Origin: Marinomonas transparens
Lineage (GTDB): Bacteria; Pseudomonadota; Gammaproteobacteria; Pseudomonadales; Marinomonadaceae
Assembly: GCF_016463975.1 (NCBI RefSeq)
Contig: NZ_JAEMNX010000020.1
Location: forward strand, 1 to 64,000
Length of the DNA: 64,000 nucleotides
Direction: 5' to 3'
Shown here: one piece after another, positions 26,801 through 35,737 of the stretch
Numbering within the stretch: position 1 is the first letter of the stretch
Layout of the letters: each line of letters opens with the position of its first letter
Translations under genes and position numbers: made by a program
Notes under the pieces: generated by a model
Databases searched by the model: none
What the model saw: the letters and a program-made list of their open reading frames with translations, nothing else
Told to the model about the DNA's origin: nothing

Positions 26801-26955
26801 CAGCCCAATGGTGGACCCAGCTGTCGACTGCCATTGCTGGCGGGTTGGTTTTTGCAACCCTACTCACCTTAATCCTGACACCTTGCTTGCTGGTATTAGG
26901 TTATCGCAGGAAAGAAAGAAAACAACTTACCGCACTAGAAGGTACACTGGCATAG
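23824..26955 (+). CDS. RND-family efflux pump permease
   Basis: A 1043-residue proton-driven inner-membrane pump of the HAE1/AcrB superfamily. It starts with a first membrane helix (MMLFVLVLIMGIVAYIEI), a porter domain (EGISPEDADSLLVHPLE), a second set of helices with the proton-relay region (LSVGMLVDGAIVVTEYA, about 390-405), a second porter domain and a last helix group (MSGIGVIALAGIVVNNNIVLIDT). Substrates cannot be told from sequence. AAGGAGG lies before the ATG, and a strong terminator follows at 26971. Confidence 0.94.
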   Translation: MQALIEAALARSRTVMMLFVLVLIMGIVAYIEIAKENDPDITIPMAYVSVSLEGISPEDADSLLVHPLEKELKGLEGLKELTSTASEGHASIMLEFDSGVDIDQALTDTREKIDRAKSDLPDDADEPTVTEINLSTFPVLRINLSGNVDFFELSRVAGTLQDAIEATPGVLEAKISGDRDQQAQIIIRPELMESYNLSLTDVVNFVSGNNRLIAAGNLDTGAGRFPLKVPGLLKTTEDIINLPIKVDGDQLVKLKDIATGELAFEDPTSYARVGGKKSITLAVSKRVGANIIDTIGAVKETVEEASKQWPEGVEYNLSGDKSTEIETSLNDLFNNVLASTLLVMIVIVWALGIRSAFLVGIAIPGAFLAGILILDMQGFTINMVVLFALILSVGMLVDGAIVVTEYADRKLAEGASKRQAYGEAAKRMAWPIIASTATTLAVFMPLLFWPDIVGEFMRYLPITIIATLASSLVMALIVIPTIGSIIGKKGAYSEKTMHALKTAEAGDLKDLTGPTGLYSRMLTRLVESPIWVLTFTIVLLISVFISYGKFGKGLEFFPTIEPESANLDIRARGDLSLDEKDALVKQVEQQILGIPELESVVVTSYSTPGNNASPDSIGSISMEFTDWDKRQSASLILDRIRDKTKLIPGIEVSAEKQQGGPQSGADIQLQLSSNYTEALNLTADEISKKLLARSEIVSVNDDRSLPGIEWRIDIDRAEASRYGVDINSLGNVIKLVTTGITLSDFLPEGADDKIDIVLRYPVNQRSLDQLDNLQIPTNQGSIPASNFIHRYAGQKQGLINRTDGKKTIKIDADVKDGLIVDEVIKAFKMELDAANLDKNVSYEFRGNTEDQQKAMTFLLKAFGVAFFMMAIILVTQFNNFFQCLLILSAVIFSTMGVLIALMLKGEPFGVVMSGIGVIALAGIVVNNNIVLIDTFNGLRKQGLMVREAAIRTGVQRLRPVLLTTITTILGLVPMVFQLNIDLMHQTLSIGAPSAQWWTQLSTAIAGGLVFATLLTLILTPCLLVLGYRRKERKQLTALEGTLA

Positions 26956-26970
26956 CAATATCACGCCATA

Positions 26971-27011
26971 AAAAACCGCTGACTAGATATTTTCTAGTCA
27001 GCGGTTTTTTT
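26971..27011 (+). terminator. Terminator of the RND efflux operon
   Basis: CCGCTGACTAGA (26976-26987) pairs with TCTAGTCAGCGG (26993-27004) around a 5-base loop, followed by seven T residues. An A run precedes the stem, so it may also stop minus-strand transcripts coming through the metZ remnant. Confidence 0.92.
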
Positions 27012-27035
27012 ATCCTTTATTTTACTAAATAAAGT

Positions 27036-27212
27036 TTAAGCCTGAGGCAATTGATTCAACGCCGTTTTCACATCCACGACAATGTCTTCTAAACCAACAG
27101 AAATACGTCCTAGCCCTTCGGCTATGCCAGCTTTCTGTTTCTCTTCATCGGTTAAGCGACCATGAGTCGTCATAACAGAATGAACGACTAGAGTTTTATA
27201 TTATCCAAGTTA
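27036..27212 (-). pseudogene. metZ: C-terminal remnant of metZ (O-succinylhomoserine sulfhydrylase)
   Basis: On the minus strand 27200-27036 reads YKTLVVHSVMTTHGRL, then TDEEKQKAG, GLGRISVGLEDI and a short tail to a TAA stop. This is the C-terminal end of the PLP-dependent Cys/Met-metabolism enzymes (family sequences have KTLVVHPAxTTHGRL and RxSVGLEDI). An in-frame stop lies at 27201-27203, and a few more family residues seem to continue in another frame to about 27212. Everything upstream is gone: the purF terminator begins 18 bp away. In Pseudomonas-type genomes metZ follows purF, so this is the residue of a deletion. The active-site Lys and most of the roughly 400 residues are missing. Confidence 0.8.
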
Positions 27213-27221
27213 ACCTACTAT

Positions 27222-27258
27222 CTAAAAACAATTAAGCCAGGTACGACCTGGCTTAATT
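27222..27258 (-). terminator. Terminator of purF
   Basis: AATTAAGCCAGGT (27230-27242) and ACCTGGCTTAATT (27246-27258) form a 13-bp perfect stem with a 3-base loop. On the minus strand it is followed by a T-rich run (27229-27222). It lies 26 bp after the purF stop and ends the long fimV-to-purF block. Confidence 0.9.
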
Positions 27259-27284
27259 TTACCTCGTCACCCAATAACGGAAAA

Positions 27285-28793
27285 TCACATAGGGTGCATC
27301 ATATCGCTGCCAACTGTTATTTCTACCACCGACTTATTGGAATCATTACGATCATCCTCAAGACGGTTCAAGTAGGCCGCATCAATATTACCCGCAATGT
27401 ATTTACCATCGAAAACAGATGCATCAAACTCACGAACATCAGAGTGTTTCTCATCAATACAAGCTTCGATCAAATCATCTAAGTCTTGAAAAATAAGTTT
27501 ATCTGCGCCGATCAATTCACAAATATCATCCACATTACGATTATGGGCGATCAATTCATGGGCCGCTGGCATATCAATACCATACACGTTTGGATAGCGC
27601 ACTTCTGGTGCCGCAGAAGCAATGTAGACTTTTTTCGCTCCGGCATCCCGAGCCATTTCAATAATCTCTTTACTGGTCGTACCACGCACAATGGAGTCAT
27701 CCACCAAAAGCACGGTTTTATCTTTAAACTCAAATGGTACTGGGTTGAGTTTTTGACGTACCGACTTTTTACGTACCGTTTGTCCCGGCATAATAAAAGT
27801 CCGGCCAATATAGCGGTTTTTAACCAACCCCTCACGGAATGGAATAGCTAAAGCCTGAGCAATTTGCAGCGCTGCAGTACGGCTAGTATCAGGAATAGGA
27901 ATCACCACATCGATATCATGATCTAACCATTCACGCTGAATTTTCGCCGCCAAACGATCCCCCATGTTAATACGCGCTTTATAAACAGAAACACTGTCAA
28001 TGACGGTATCTGGGCGAGCAAAATAAACATATTCAAACAAGCAAGGGCGCGGCGCTTTTTCCGGTGTGCATTGGCGCATATGAACCTTATGATTCACATC
28101 CACAAAAATAGCTTCTCCCGGTCGAATATCGCGTTCAATCTTAAAGCCAGCAGCATCGAGTGCAACACTTTCAGAAGCCACCATGTATTCAACACCAGTC
28201 TCCGTTTTTCTAGAACCATAAATCAATGGACGAATGCCATCTGGATCACGGAAAGCCAAAATACCGTAACCCGTAATTAAGGCAACGACCGCATAACCAC
28301 CCTCAATGCGCTTATAGACTCGTTCTAACGCATTAAAAATATCTTCTGGCGTTGGAATTAACTTACCTTCTTCATGAAGTTCATGGGCTAGCACATTCAC
28401 TAGCACTTCTGAATCAGAGGTGGTGTTAATGTGGCGTAAATCCGATTCAAACACTTCACGTTTAAGCTGTGCAGTATTGGTCAAATTGCCATTATGAGCG
28501 AGGGAAATACCGTAAGGAGAGTTAACATAAAAAGGCTGAGCTTCCGCTGAACTAGAAGTACCAGCAGTAGGATAACGGACATGTCCGATACCTATGTTAC
28601 CGTGCATTTTTTTCATATGACGGGTACGAAACACTTCACTTACCGGACCATTGTCTTTACGTAAACATAAGCGGCCATTATGGCTAGTGACCATACCAGC
28701 AGCATCTTGCCCACGATGCTGAAGGACGGTTAATGCATCAAAAATTGCCTGATTAACCACGGACGTGCCTACGACACCAACGATACCACACAT
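27285..28793 (-). CDS. purF: Amidophosphoribosyltransferase
   Basis: PurF, 502 residues, catalyses the first committed step of purine synthesis: PRPP plus glutamine gives 5-phosphoribosylamine. The catalytic Cys is C2 (MCGIVGVVG), exposed after Met removal. The N-terminal glutaminase half has [11 protein letters not shown] and AHNGNLTN; the C-terminal half carries the PRPP loop [17 protein letters not shown] (about 365). The length matches E. coli PurF (505). It is downstream of cvpA as in many proteobacteria. No PurR-type box was seen upstream. Confidence 0.97.
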   Translation of the reverse strand: MCGIVGVVGTSVVNQAIFDALTVLQHRGQDAAGMVTSHNGRLCLRKDNGPVSEVFRTRHMKKMHGNIGIGHVRYPTAGTSSSAEAQPFYVNSPYGISLAHNGNLTNTAQLKREVFESDLRHINTTSDSEVLVNVLAHELHEEGKLIPTPEDIFNALERVYKRIEGGYAVVALITGYGILAFRDPDGIRPLIYGSRKTETGVEYMVASESVALDAAGFKIERDIRPGEAIFVDVNHKVHMRQCTPEKAPRPCLFEYVYFARPDTVIDSVSVYKARINMGDRLAAKIQREWLDHDIDVVIPIPDTSRTAALQIAQALAIPFREGLVKNRYIGRTFIMPGQTVRKKSVRQKLNPVPFEFKDKTVLLVDDSIVRGTTSKEIIEMARDAGAKKVYIASAAPEVRYPNVYGIDMPAAHELIAHNRNVDDICELIGADKLIFQDLDDLIEACIDEKHSDVREFDASVFDGKYIAGNIDAAYLNRLEDDRNDSNKSVVEITVGSDMMHPM

Positions 28794-28870
28794 GTTCTAG
28801 ATCCTCGTGTTGGGGAGTTACAGCTAAAGCTGCATAACATTATTTATCTATTTGCCACTCGAGAAAGTGA

Positions 28871-29404
28871 CTAATTACCAAGAACACGATCAATGAGAGA
28901 CGGATTCATCAAATCCGAACTCTTGCCTAACATTTCCCGTGTCCAACCATTCAATTGCCCTAGTTGAGGAATCAATTGTGAGGTCTTCCAAAATTCCGTT
29001 TTTTCCATTGCTGGACTTAGACTCAACAGGGAAACAAAAGCGACAACAATCAAACTGCCTCGGGCAAAGCCAAATATCATACCCAGCACTCTATCTGTTC
29101 CCGACAACCCAGTTACTTGAATCAAAGAACCCAGCAAAAAACTCACCAGCGACCCAACCACTAACGTCGCCACAAATAAAGAAATGAAGGCAACAATATA
29201 ACGAATCTGATCGTCCTGAACTTGCTCAAGCAATAAAGCCTGCATTTGATCTGAAAACTTAACGGCGACAACAAAAGCCACCACCCAAGTTAAGAGGGAC
29301 AAGACTTCTTTCACAAACCCCCTTCTCAAACTTAGCAAGGAGGACACAATAACCACTGCAATTATCAGCCAGTCAATGGTTGATAATGAATTTACTTGAT
29401 CCAT
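28871..29404 (-). CDS. cvpA: CvpA family membrane protein
   Basis: A 177-residue inner-membrane protein with four hydrophobic segments. Family marks include DWLIIAVVIVSSLLSLRRGFVKE at the start and GTDRVLGMIFGFARGSLIV in the middle. CvpA was named for colicin V production in E. coli and is linked to envelope and bile-stress tolerance; its molecular action is not known. Position immediately before purF is conserved. Confidence 0.93.
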   Translation of the reverse strand: MDQVNSLSTIDWLIIAVVIVSSLLSLRRGFVKEVLSLLTWVVAFVVAVKFSDQMQALLLEQVQDDQIRYIVAFISLFVATLVVGSLVSFLLGSLIQVTGLSGTDRVLGMIFGFARGSLIVVAFVSLLSLSPAMEKTEFWKTSQLIPQLGQLNGWTREMLGKSSDLMNPSLIDRVLGN

Positions 29405-29479
29405 GAATCCCCCTTTAAAATCGCAGCGGAGTTTACCAGATCACTCAACATTTCCATAGACTGCGACACAAAACTCACC

Positions 29480-30094
29480 TTAATTCACAAAGTATTTAAC
29501 AACGATGCCAGCAAGACCGAATTTTTTCTTTATATCATCTCGGGTGGTTTCAGAAGCCCCTCTCTTAAATTCAGGCCCAACATAAACCTTATAGAGGGAG
29601 CCTTTGGTGATGCTATAAGCATCATAATTCGATGCTTTTAGTTTTTTGACCAAGCCAGTCGCATTCGTTTGATTTTTAAAAGAGCCAATTTGCACCGTCC
29701 AGCGCTCAACAGGTAACACAGCTTTCTTCTCAGTTACCGTTATTTTTTTAACAGGAGCTGGTACTTTTTTTACGGGGGCCAGAATTTGCTTAGCTGGCTC
29801 AGCTTTAGCAATTGACTTAGGTTCAACGGTTTTTTTCGGAGCAGGAAGCAAACTAATGTCTTGCGCGGCTTTAGCTTCTGTCTTCTCTGTTTTCTGAGGT
29901 TTAGAAGACATACTGTCAACAGGTTGCACTGGAGCAATTTTCACCACAGGAAAAGCTGGTGGCTCGGTCACATTCACCTGCACGTCTAATTCTGCGGGAC
30001 GTTCGCCATCTAAAATAAGCGGTAATAAGACAGCGGCAGATAATACAATAATGCCGGCACCAATCAGTCTATACACTATGCTTCTATCTATCAT
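29480..30094 (-). CDS. SPOR-domain cell-division protein (DedD-like)
   Basis: A 204-residue bitopic protein: one N-terminal membrane segment (LIGAGIIVLSAAVLLPLIL, about 10-28), a Lys/Pro/Ala-rich periplasmic linker (about 45-125), and a C-terminal SPOR domain (about 128-204, RWTVQIGSFKNQTNA and YKVYVGPEF). SPOR domains bind septal peptidoglycan stripped of stem peptides, so it should localise to the division site. The location between folC and cvpA is that of dedD in E. coli. It overlaps folC by 4 bp (ATGA). Confidence 0.9.
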   Translation of the reverse strand: MIDRSIVYRLIGAGIIVLSAAVLLPLILDGERPAELDVQVNVTEPPAFPVVKIAPVQPVDSMSSKPQKTEKTEAKAAQDISLLPAPKKTVEPKSIAKAEPAKQILAPVKKVPAPVKKITVTEKKAVLPVERWTVQIGSFKNQTNATGLVKKLKASNYDAYSITKGSLYKVYVGPEFKRGASETTRDDIKKKFGLAGIVVKYFVN

Positions 30095-31347
30095 AAATCA
30101 CTCTTCCTTTGACTCAATGTCAAATACTCTGAGACAGTAACAAAAGACCCAAACACGACCACTGCACGCTGTTCTTGCTCTGCTTTCAACAAAGCTGCGT
30201 TAAATGCTATTTCAACACTATCAAAAGCATACGTATTCACCTCTGCCGTCACGGCTGTAATGACACTAACCAACTCGGACGCCTTTGCTCCCCTTACGCC
30301 AGATAAATCGGCACAAAACCAATCAGAGAAGCATTCCGCCAGATGTGCTACTACGCTGTTAATATCTTTATCTTTTAACATGCCAAAAACAGCAATAGGT
30401 GCACAAGGAAAAGAGGCAAGCCGATTAGCTAACTCAACAGCGGCTTCGGGGTTATGAGCTACGTCTATATAGACATCAGGATCAGCAGCCACTTTTTGGA
30501 AACGCCCGACCAACTGAGCCGTGCTAAATAACGCGACTAGATCTTGCTGCTTAGGTAACAACCCCATATAGCTCAATACGGCAACAACCGTCGCCGCATT
30601 TTCTAGTGGCAAACTAGGTATTGGCAAGTCGTTATAAGACACGCCATTGCCAGACCAAGACCATGTACCTTGATTAAGCTGAAAAACAAAGTCATCGCCT
30701 TTTTGAATCAGTATAGCGCCAACTTCTCTGGCAACATGGGCGAGGGAGCTTGGCGGGTTGACCACGCCACTGATCAAAAACTTACCTTTTCTTGCTATCC
30801 CTGCTTTCTCTTGGGCGATCACAGCGATGTTATTACCTAACCAATCAACATGATCTAGAGAGACAGAGGTCACCACAGCCACATCCGTATCCACCATATT
30901 GACTGAGTCCAAACGCCCTCCCAAACCGACTTCCAACACCCAAAAATCAAGTTTTGCTTGATCAAAGATCCATAAAGCAGCCAGCGTACTAAACTCAAAA
31001 TAGGTTAACGGAATGTCTTCTCGGGCCGTTTCAATAACATCAAAAGCCTGACAGATTAAATCATTCTGACAAGGAGAACCATCTAAGGCAATGCGCTCAT
31101 TAAAAGTAAGAAAATGGGGAGAGGTATAGGTACCAACAGAATAGTTTTGTGAAACCAGATATTGGGTCAACATAGCACAAGTTGAGCCCTTACCATTCGT
31201 TCCCGCTACCGTTATTACTTTGACTTTTGGTCTGGATAGGTTCAGCTTCGCTAAAACCTTACTCCCCCTATCTAAACCGAGTTCTATCTCAGAAGGGTGT
31301 TGGCTTTCAATATATGAAAGCCAACCGTCTAATGACCTAGATGTCAT
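30091..31347 (-). CDS. folC: Bifunctional folylpolyglutamate/dihydrofolate synthase
   Basis: FolC, 418 residues, joins L-glutamate to dihydropteroate and later to tetrahydrofolate (ATP-dependent Mur ligase fold). The ATP-binding loop is VAGTNGKGSTCAML (about 46-58); the Mur ligase middle signature shows as TSVSLDHVDWLG (about 165) and the C-terminal domain begins with VAHNPEAA. Length is typical (E. coli 422). It follows accD after 4 bp and overlaps the SPOR gene, so it belongs to the same transcript. Confidence 0.96.
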   Translation of the reverse strand: MTSRSLDGWLSYIESQHPSEIELGLDRGSKVLAKLNLSRPKVKVITVAGTNGKGSTCAMLTQYLVSQNYSVGTYTSPHFLTFNERIALDGSPCQNDLICQAFDVIETAREDIPLTYFEFSTLAALWIFDQAKLDFWVLEVGLGGRLDSVNMVDTDVAVVTSVSLDHVDWLGNNIAVIAQEKAGIARKGKFLISGVVNPPSSLAHVAREVGAILIQKGDDFVFQLNQGTWSWSGNGVSYNDLPIPSLPLENAATVVAVLSYMGLLPKQQDLVALFSTAQLVGRFQKVAADPDVYIDVAHNPEAAVELANRLASFPCAPIAVFGMLKDKDINSVVAHLAECFSDWFCADLSGVRGAKASELVSVITAVTAEVNTYAFDSVEIAFNAALLKAEQEQRAVVVFGSFVTVSEYLTLSQRKSDL

Positions 31348-31351
31348 TTAA

Positions 31352-32215
31352 TCACGCCACTCTATTGGTAAGCAGAGATAGAATATTGAATAAACGCGCA
31401 CGCATTTCATCGCGCTTAATAATCATGTCCAACGCACCCTTGTCTAACAAAAACTCACTGCGCTGAAAACCTTCTGGCAATTTTTCACGGACAGTCTGTT
31501 CAATAACACGAGGGCCTGCGAAACCAATCAACGCATTTGGTTCAGCAACATTCAAATCACCAAGCATGGCAAGGGAAGCAGACACACCACCAAACACAGG
31601 ATCCGTCATTACAGAGATATAAGGAATACCTTCTTGCTTCATACGCTCTAGACCGGCACTGGTTTTGGCCATTTGCATCAAAGAAATCAGCGCTTCTTGC
31701 ATACGTGCACCACCACTAGCAGAGAAACAAATCAGTGGAATACGTTTTTCTAAACAAACATTAACCGCTTGAATAAAACGCTCACCAACAATGGCCCCCA
31801 TAGAACCGCCCAAGAAACTGAATTCAAACGCCACAGCCACAACCGGCATACCATTCAAAACACCTTCCATTGCAACCAGCGCGTCCTTTTCGCCAGTATT
31901 TTTTTGTGCTGCGGTAATACGATCTTTATAGCGCTTCGTATCTTTAAACTTCAATTTATCTTCAGGCTCAAGGTGCGCACCAATTTCATGGCGACCTTCC
32001 TTGTCTAAAAAGATATCTAAACGGCGACGAGCATTAACTCGTAAATGGTGATCACATTTCGGACAAACATCTAGATTTTTCTCTAACTCTGGACGATACA
32101 ACACATTTTCACATTTTGGACATTTCTTCCAAAGACCTTCCGGCACTGAAGCCGATGAACTGCGCTTTTCGCTACGCACAATCGAAGGTACAAATTTATC
32201 TAACCAACTACTCAT
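31352..32215 (-). CDS. accD: Acetyl-CoA carboxylase carboxyltransferase subunit beta
   Basis: AccD, 287 residues, is one half of the carboxyltransferase that moves CO2 from biotin to acetyl-CoA to make malonyl-CoA. The N-terminal four-Cys zinc ribbon is present (CPKCENVLY, then VCPKCDHH). The crotonase-like core shows [36 protein letters not shown], and [14 protein letters not shown]. Partners AccA, AccB and AccC are not in this window. It lies 31 bp after trpA in the same direction. Confidence 0.97.
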   Translation of the reverse strand: MSSWLDKFVPSIVRSEKRSSSASVPEGLWKKCPKCENVLYRPELEKNLDVCPKCDHHLRVNARRRLDIFLDKEGRHEIGAHLEPEDKLKFKDTKRYKDRITAAQKNTGEKDALVAMEGVLNGMPVVAVAFEFSFLGGSMGAIVGERFIQAVNVCLEKRIPLICFSASGGARMQEALISLMQMAKTSAGLERMKQEGIPYISVMTDPVFGGVSASLAMLGDLNVAEPNALIGFAGPRVIEQTVREKLPEGFQRSEFLLDKGALDMIIKRDEMRARLFNILSLLTNRVA

Positions 32216-32246
32216 TTATTTCTCCACATATCTTGTTTACTGCCGC

Positions 32247-33053
32247 TTAGGCATCCATTTCGGCACGCATAGGCGCTAAAATCGACCCTAAAGCGTCAGC
32301 TATCAATTCTTTCTGACTATCTTTATTTTCTGCAATGGTATTCACCAGCACACTACCAACAATCACGCCATCAGCACATTTGCTAACTGCAGCGGCCGTT
32401 TTCGCATCACGAATACCAAAACCAACCCCTATCGGTAAACTGGTCACCTCGCGCAGAGAGTCAACATGTTTCTTAACACTATCTACATCCAACTCAGCAG
32501 ACCCTGTCACCCCTTTCACAGAAACGTAATACACATACCCTGAGGCAAGATCACATATTTTCTTCGCACGTTCCGGTGTTGTCGTGGGCGACAACAGATA
32601 AATCAGATCAATTTCGTTTTGTCGGAAGCATTCTACTACATCTGTCGCTTCTTCTGGAGTCAGATCGACCAATAAAATGCCATCTACACCGGCTTCTTTT
32701 GCCGCATCAGCAAAAGCTTGATAACCAAAAAACTCAATAGGGTTTAAATAGCCCATCAAAACAACTGGCGTTACCTTATCCTGCTGACGAAACTCAGCAA
32801 TAATCTGTAAGGTTTTCCGCACACTGGTACCTGCCTCTAGACTGCGTTCACAAGCCAACTGAATAACTGGCCCATCTGCCATTGGATCCGAAAAAGGCAT
32901 ACCAATTTCAATCACATCAGCACCAGCAGCAACCAAGGCCTTCATCAAGGTAACTGTATGCTCTGGAGAAGGGTCTCCTGCCGTGATGTATGGAATAAGC
33001 GCCTTTTTACCAGATTTAGCAAGATTTTCAAAACTTTGTTTAATACGGCTCAT
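32247..33053 (-). CDS. trpA: Tryptophan synthase alpha chain
   Basis: TrpA, 268 residues, TIM barrel that splits indole-3-glycerol phosphate into indole and glyceraldehyde-3-phosphate. Catalytic Glu and Asp are in [16 protein letters not shown] (about 48) and [12 protein letters not shown] (about 128); the phosphate site is GVGFGIRD (about 212). The start overlaps the trpB stop by 4 bp (ATGA), so the alpha and beta subunits are coupled. Confidence 0.97.
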   Translation of the reverse strand: MSRIKQSFENLAKSGKKALIPYITAGDPSPEHTVTLMKALVAAGADVIEIGMPFSDPMADGPVIQLACERSLEAGTSVRKTLQIIAEFRQQDKVTPVVLMGYLNPIEFFGYQAFADAAKEAGVDGILLVDLTPEEATDVVECFRQNEIDLIYLLSPTTTPERAKKICDLASGYVYYVSVKGVTGSAELDVDSVKKHVDSLREVTSLPIGVGFGIRDAKTAAAVSKCADGVIVGSVLVNTIAENKDSQKELIADALGSILAPMRAEMDA

Positions 33054-34261
33054 ACTTCAATTCCATCCAATTCGGCAACAGTAAGAATGTCCTTGTCTCC
33101 GCGACCAGACAAATTAATCACAACTATCTTGTCTTTTTCCATGGTAGCCGCTAATTTCATGCCATAAGCAACCGCATGACTTGACTCAAGGGCAGGCATA
33201 ATTCCTTCTAGACGCGTTAGATCACGAAACCCCGCCATCGCCTCATCGTCATTGATCGCCACATAATTCGCACGGCCAATGTCTTTTAACCACGCATGTT
33301 CAGGGCCAACTCCCGGATAATCCAAACCCGCTGAAATAGAGTGGGTGCCAATAATTTGACCATCGTCATCAGCCATCACATAGGTACGATTACCGTGCAA
33401 AACCCCCGGACGACCAGCAGACAAAGGCGCTGCATGACGACCTGTTTCAATACCATCACCACCGGCTTCTACACCATACATAGCAACCCCTTCATCTTTA
33501 ATGAAAGGGTGAAACAAGCCGATAGCATTCGAACCACCGCCAACACAAGCCACAAGAGCATCAGGCAAGCGCCCTTCTTGAGCTAGACATTGCTGTTTCG
33601 TCTCTCGACCAATGACCGACTGAAAATCTCGAACCAATTTAGGATAAGGATGTGGCCCCGCTGCCGTGCCGATAATATAAAAGGTATCATCAACGTTTCC
33701 TACCCAGTGACGCATGGCTTCATTTAACGCATCTTTTAACGTTTTCGTACCTGACTCAACGGCAATCACTTCCGCGCCAAGCAACTTCATGCGATAAACA
33801 TTTAAAGATTGGCGACGAATATCTTCTGCCCCCATAAATACTTTACATTTTAAACCCAAACGAGCAGCAACTGTTGCTGACGCCACGCCATGTTGGCCAG
33901 CACCTGTTTCAGCAATAATATTTGGTTTGCCCATATGTTTAGCCAGCAAGGCCTGCCCAATCGTATTATTGATTTTATGAGCACCAGTGTGATTCAGATC
34001 TTCCCGCTTAAGGTAAATTTTCGCACCACCGGCTTTTTCGGTAAGACGCTCAGCAAAATAAAGCGGTGAAGGACGACCAACATAGTGGGCTAGATCATGA
34101 TCAAAGGCAGCCTGAAATTGACTGTCTTTCGATAAGCGCTCATACATTTCAGTCAGATCCTCTAATGCTGCCATTAGAGTTTCGGACACAAACACACCGC
34201 CATACTGCCCAAAACGGCCATGGGAATCTGGCAAGTCTTGATTGATTTCTTTACTGTCCAC
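33050..34261 (-). CDS. trpB: Tryptophan synthase beta chain
   Basis: TrpB, 403 residues, PLP enzyme that condenses indole with serine to give tryptophan. The PLP lysine is in [13 protein letters not shown] (about 90); the phosphate-binding glycine loop is [10 protein letters not shown] (about 235). The GTG at 34261 is chosen as the start because GGAG lies 6 bases upstream; the GTG four codons earlier (34273) has no ribosome binding site. Either way it overlaps the end of trpF, giving trpF-trpB-trpA coupled translation. The other trp genes (trpE, G, D, C) are elsewhere. Confidence 0.96.
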   Translation of the reverse strand: MDSKEINQDLPDSHGRFGQYGGVFVSETLMAALEDLTEMYERLSKDSQFQAAFDHDLAHYVGRPSPLYFAERLTEKAGGAKIYLKREDLNHTGAHKINNTIGQALLAKHMGKPNIIAETGAGQHGVASATVAARLGLKCKVFMGAEDIRRQSLNVYRMKLLGAEVIAVESGTKTLKDALNEAMRHWVGNVDDTFYIIGTAAGPHPYPKLVRDFQSVIGRETKQQCLAQEGRLPDALVACVGGGSNAIGLFHPFIKDEGVAMYGVEAGGDGIETGRHAAPLSAGRPGVLHGNRTYVMADDDGQIIGTHSISAGLDYPGVGPEHAWLKDIGRANYVAINDDEAMAGFRDLTRLEGIMPALESSHAVAYGMKLAATMEKDKIVVINLSGRGDKDILTVAELDGIEV

Positions 34262-34871
34262 GCTTTGCTCCACTAATAAATTCTTGAACCTTAGATTCGC
34301 TCTTAAGGCCTTTCGATAACTCTACCCCGCCACTGACATCGACAGCATAGGGTGCAACCTGTTTAACAGCTTGCTCAACATTCTCTACTGTAAGCCCGCC
34401 AGCTAATACTAACGGCTTCGACAAACTGGCTGGTATCAAAGACCAATTAAACACCTCTCCCGTACCACCGGGCACACCCGCCTTATATGCATCCAAAAGA
34501 ATCGCACTTGCCGTTGGGTACTGGTCAGTAAGAGACGCAATATCATCCCCTTCCTTCACCCTAAGCGCTTTCATATAGGGACGCTGATAACCTGAGCATT
34601 CAGCCTCCGTTTCGGAGCCATGGAATTGAATCATCCAACGGGAATTAGCCGTAACAACTTTAGTAATAAGCGACTCGTCCGCGTCGACAAACAAAGCAAC
34701 AGGAGTCACAAAAGGCGGTAATTGAGCCACAATGTCATTGGCCACTTCTGGCGACACATACCTTGGACTTTTTGCATAAAAAACAAAACCCAAGGCATCC
34801 GCGCCATGACGACACGCCATTAGCGCATCCTCTACGTTTGTTATGCCACAAATTTTAACACGGCAGTTCAT
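34251..34871 (-). CDS. trpF: Phosphoribosylanthranilate isomerase
   Basis: TrpF, 206 residues, carries out the Amadori rearrangement of phosphoribosylanthranilate to CdRP. The catalytic Cys is in VKICGITN near the start; the general acid Asp is in FVDADES (about 82-88 region), and the phosphate site is VDVSGGVE near the end. The start is set at 34871 because AAAGGG lies 7 bases upstream; ATG at 34874 is an equal alternative, and ATG at 34889 overlaps the truA stop without a binding site. trpF is a stand-alone gene here, not fused to trpC. Confidence 0.94.
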   Translation of the reverse strand: MNCRVKICGITNVEDALMACRHGADALGFVFYAKSPRYVSPEVANDIVAQLPPFVTPVALFVDADESLITKVVTANSRWMIQFHGSETEAECSGYQRPYMKALRVKEGDDIASLTDQYPTASAILLDAYKAGVPGGTGEVFNWSLIPASLSKPLVLAGGLTVENVEQAVKQVAPYAVDVSGGVELSKGLKSESKVQEFISGAKRGQ

Positions 34872-34882
34872 CATTTGGCCCT

Positions 34883-35737
34883 TTAACATGAAATGACTTT
34901 ATCTACAGAAGAAAGTGCTTCCTCAACATAAGGCAGCTCCTCAACATAGGGCAAAAAATGTGGTCCTAGCGGTAATTTAGGAACATTAAAGGCTGGCGGG
35001 TATTCAGCGTCAACAAAGTATAGGCCGAATGGTGGTGCTGTTATTCCGCCTTTGCAACGGTCTTTTGCATCCAGCACTTCTTTCGCCCAAGCAACCGGCT
35101 TCTCACCTGCTCCTATGGCCATCAAAACCCCAGCAAAATTCCTTATCATATGATGAAGAAAGGCATTCGCTCTAACATCCAAGACAATATACTGACCAAA
35201 CTGATGAACACTAAAATTCAAAATAGTGCGTACTGGTGTATTGGCTTGACAGCCTACAGCACGAAAAGAAGTGAAATCATGGGTACCCAAAAAAACGCTC
35301 GCAGCTTCTGCCATCGCGCCTGCATCAAGCTCTTTATAAGTCCAAGTCACGCCTTTTGCTAGAACTGCGGGACGTAAGGCAGACTGATAAATCACATAAC
35401 GATAGCGACGACTTAAAGCGCTAAAACGAGCATGAAAGTCCTCTGCCACATAACTCGCAGCAACAATCGAAATATCAGGAGGGAGGTGGGTATTAGTACC
35501 CAGTGTCCATGATCGAACAGAACGTTCTACTGGTGTCTCAAAATGAATCACTTGAGCACTAGCATGAACACCGGAGTCTGTACGCCCTGCACAAATCACC
35601 TTTACATCATGATTTGCAATAACACTCAGAGCTGTCTCTATTTTTTCTTGAACACTTGGAACACCAAACTTTTGCGATTGCCAACCCTTATATGCCGAGC
35701 CATCGTATTCAACAACCAAAACAACTTTTTTAGTCAC
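34883..35737 (-). CDS. truA: tRNA pseudouridine synthase A
   Basis: TruA, 284 residues, isomerises uridines 38-40 in the tRNA anticodon stem. The catalytic Asp is in CAGRTDSGVHA (about 50-60). Further marks are RYRYVIYQ, GTHDFTSFRAVGCQ, and FLHHMIRNFAGVL. The start is a GTG at 35737 whose GTGACTAA overlaps the fimV stop by 8 bases. The C-terminus runs about 15 residues beyond the usual end. Confidence 0.96.
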   Translation of the reverse strand: MTKKVVLVVEYDGSAYKGWQSQKFGVPSVQEKIETALSVIANHDVKVICAGRTDSGVHASAQVIHFETPVERSVRSWTLGTNTHLPPDISIVAASYVAEDFHARFSALSRRYRYVIYQSALRPAVLAKGVTWTYKELDAGAMAEAASVFLGTHDFTSFRAVGCQANTPVRTILNFSVHQFGQYIVLDVRANAFLHHMIRNFAGVLMAIGAGEKPVAWAKEVLDAKDRCKGGITAPPFGLYFVDAEYPPAFNVPKLPLGPHFLPYVEELPYVEEALSSVDKVISC

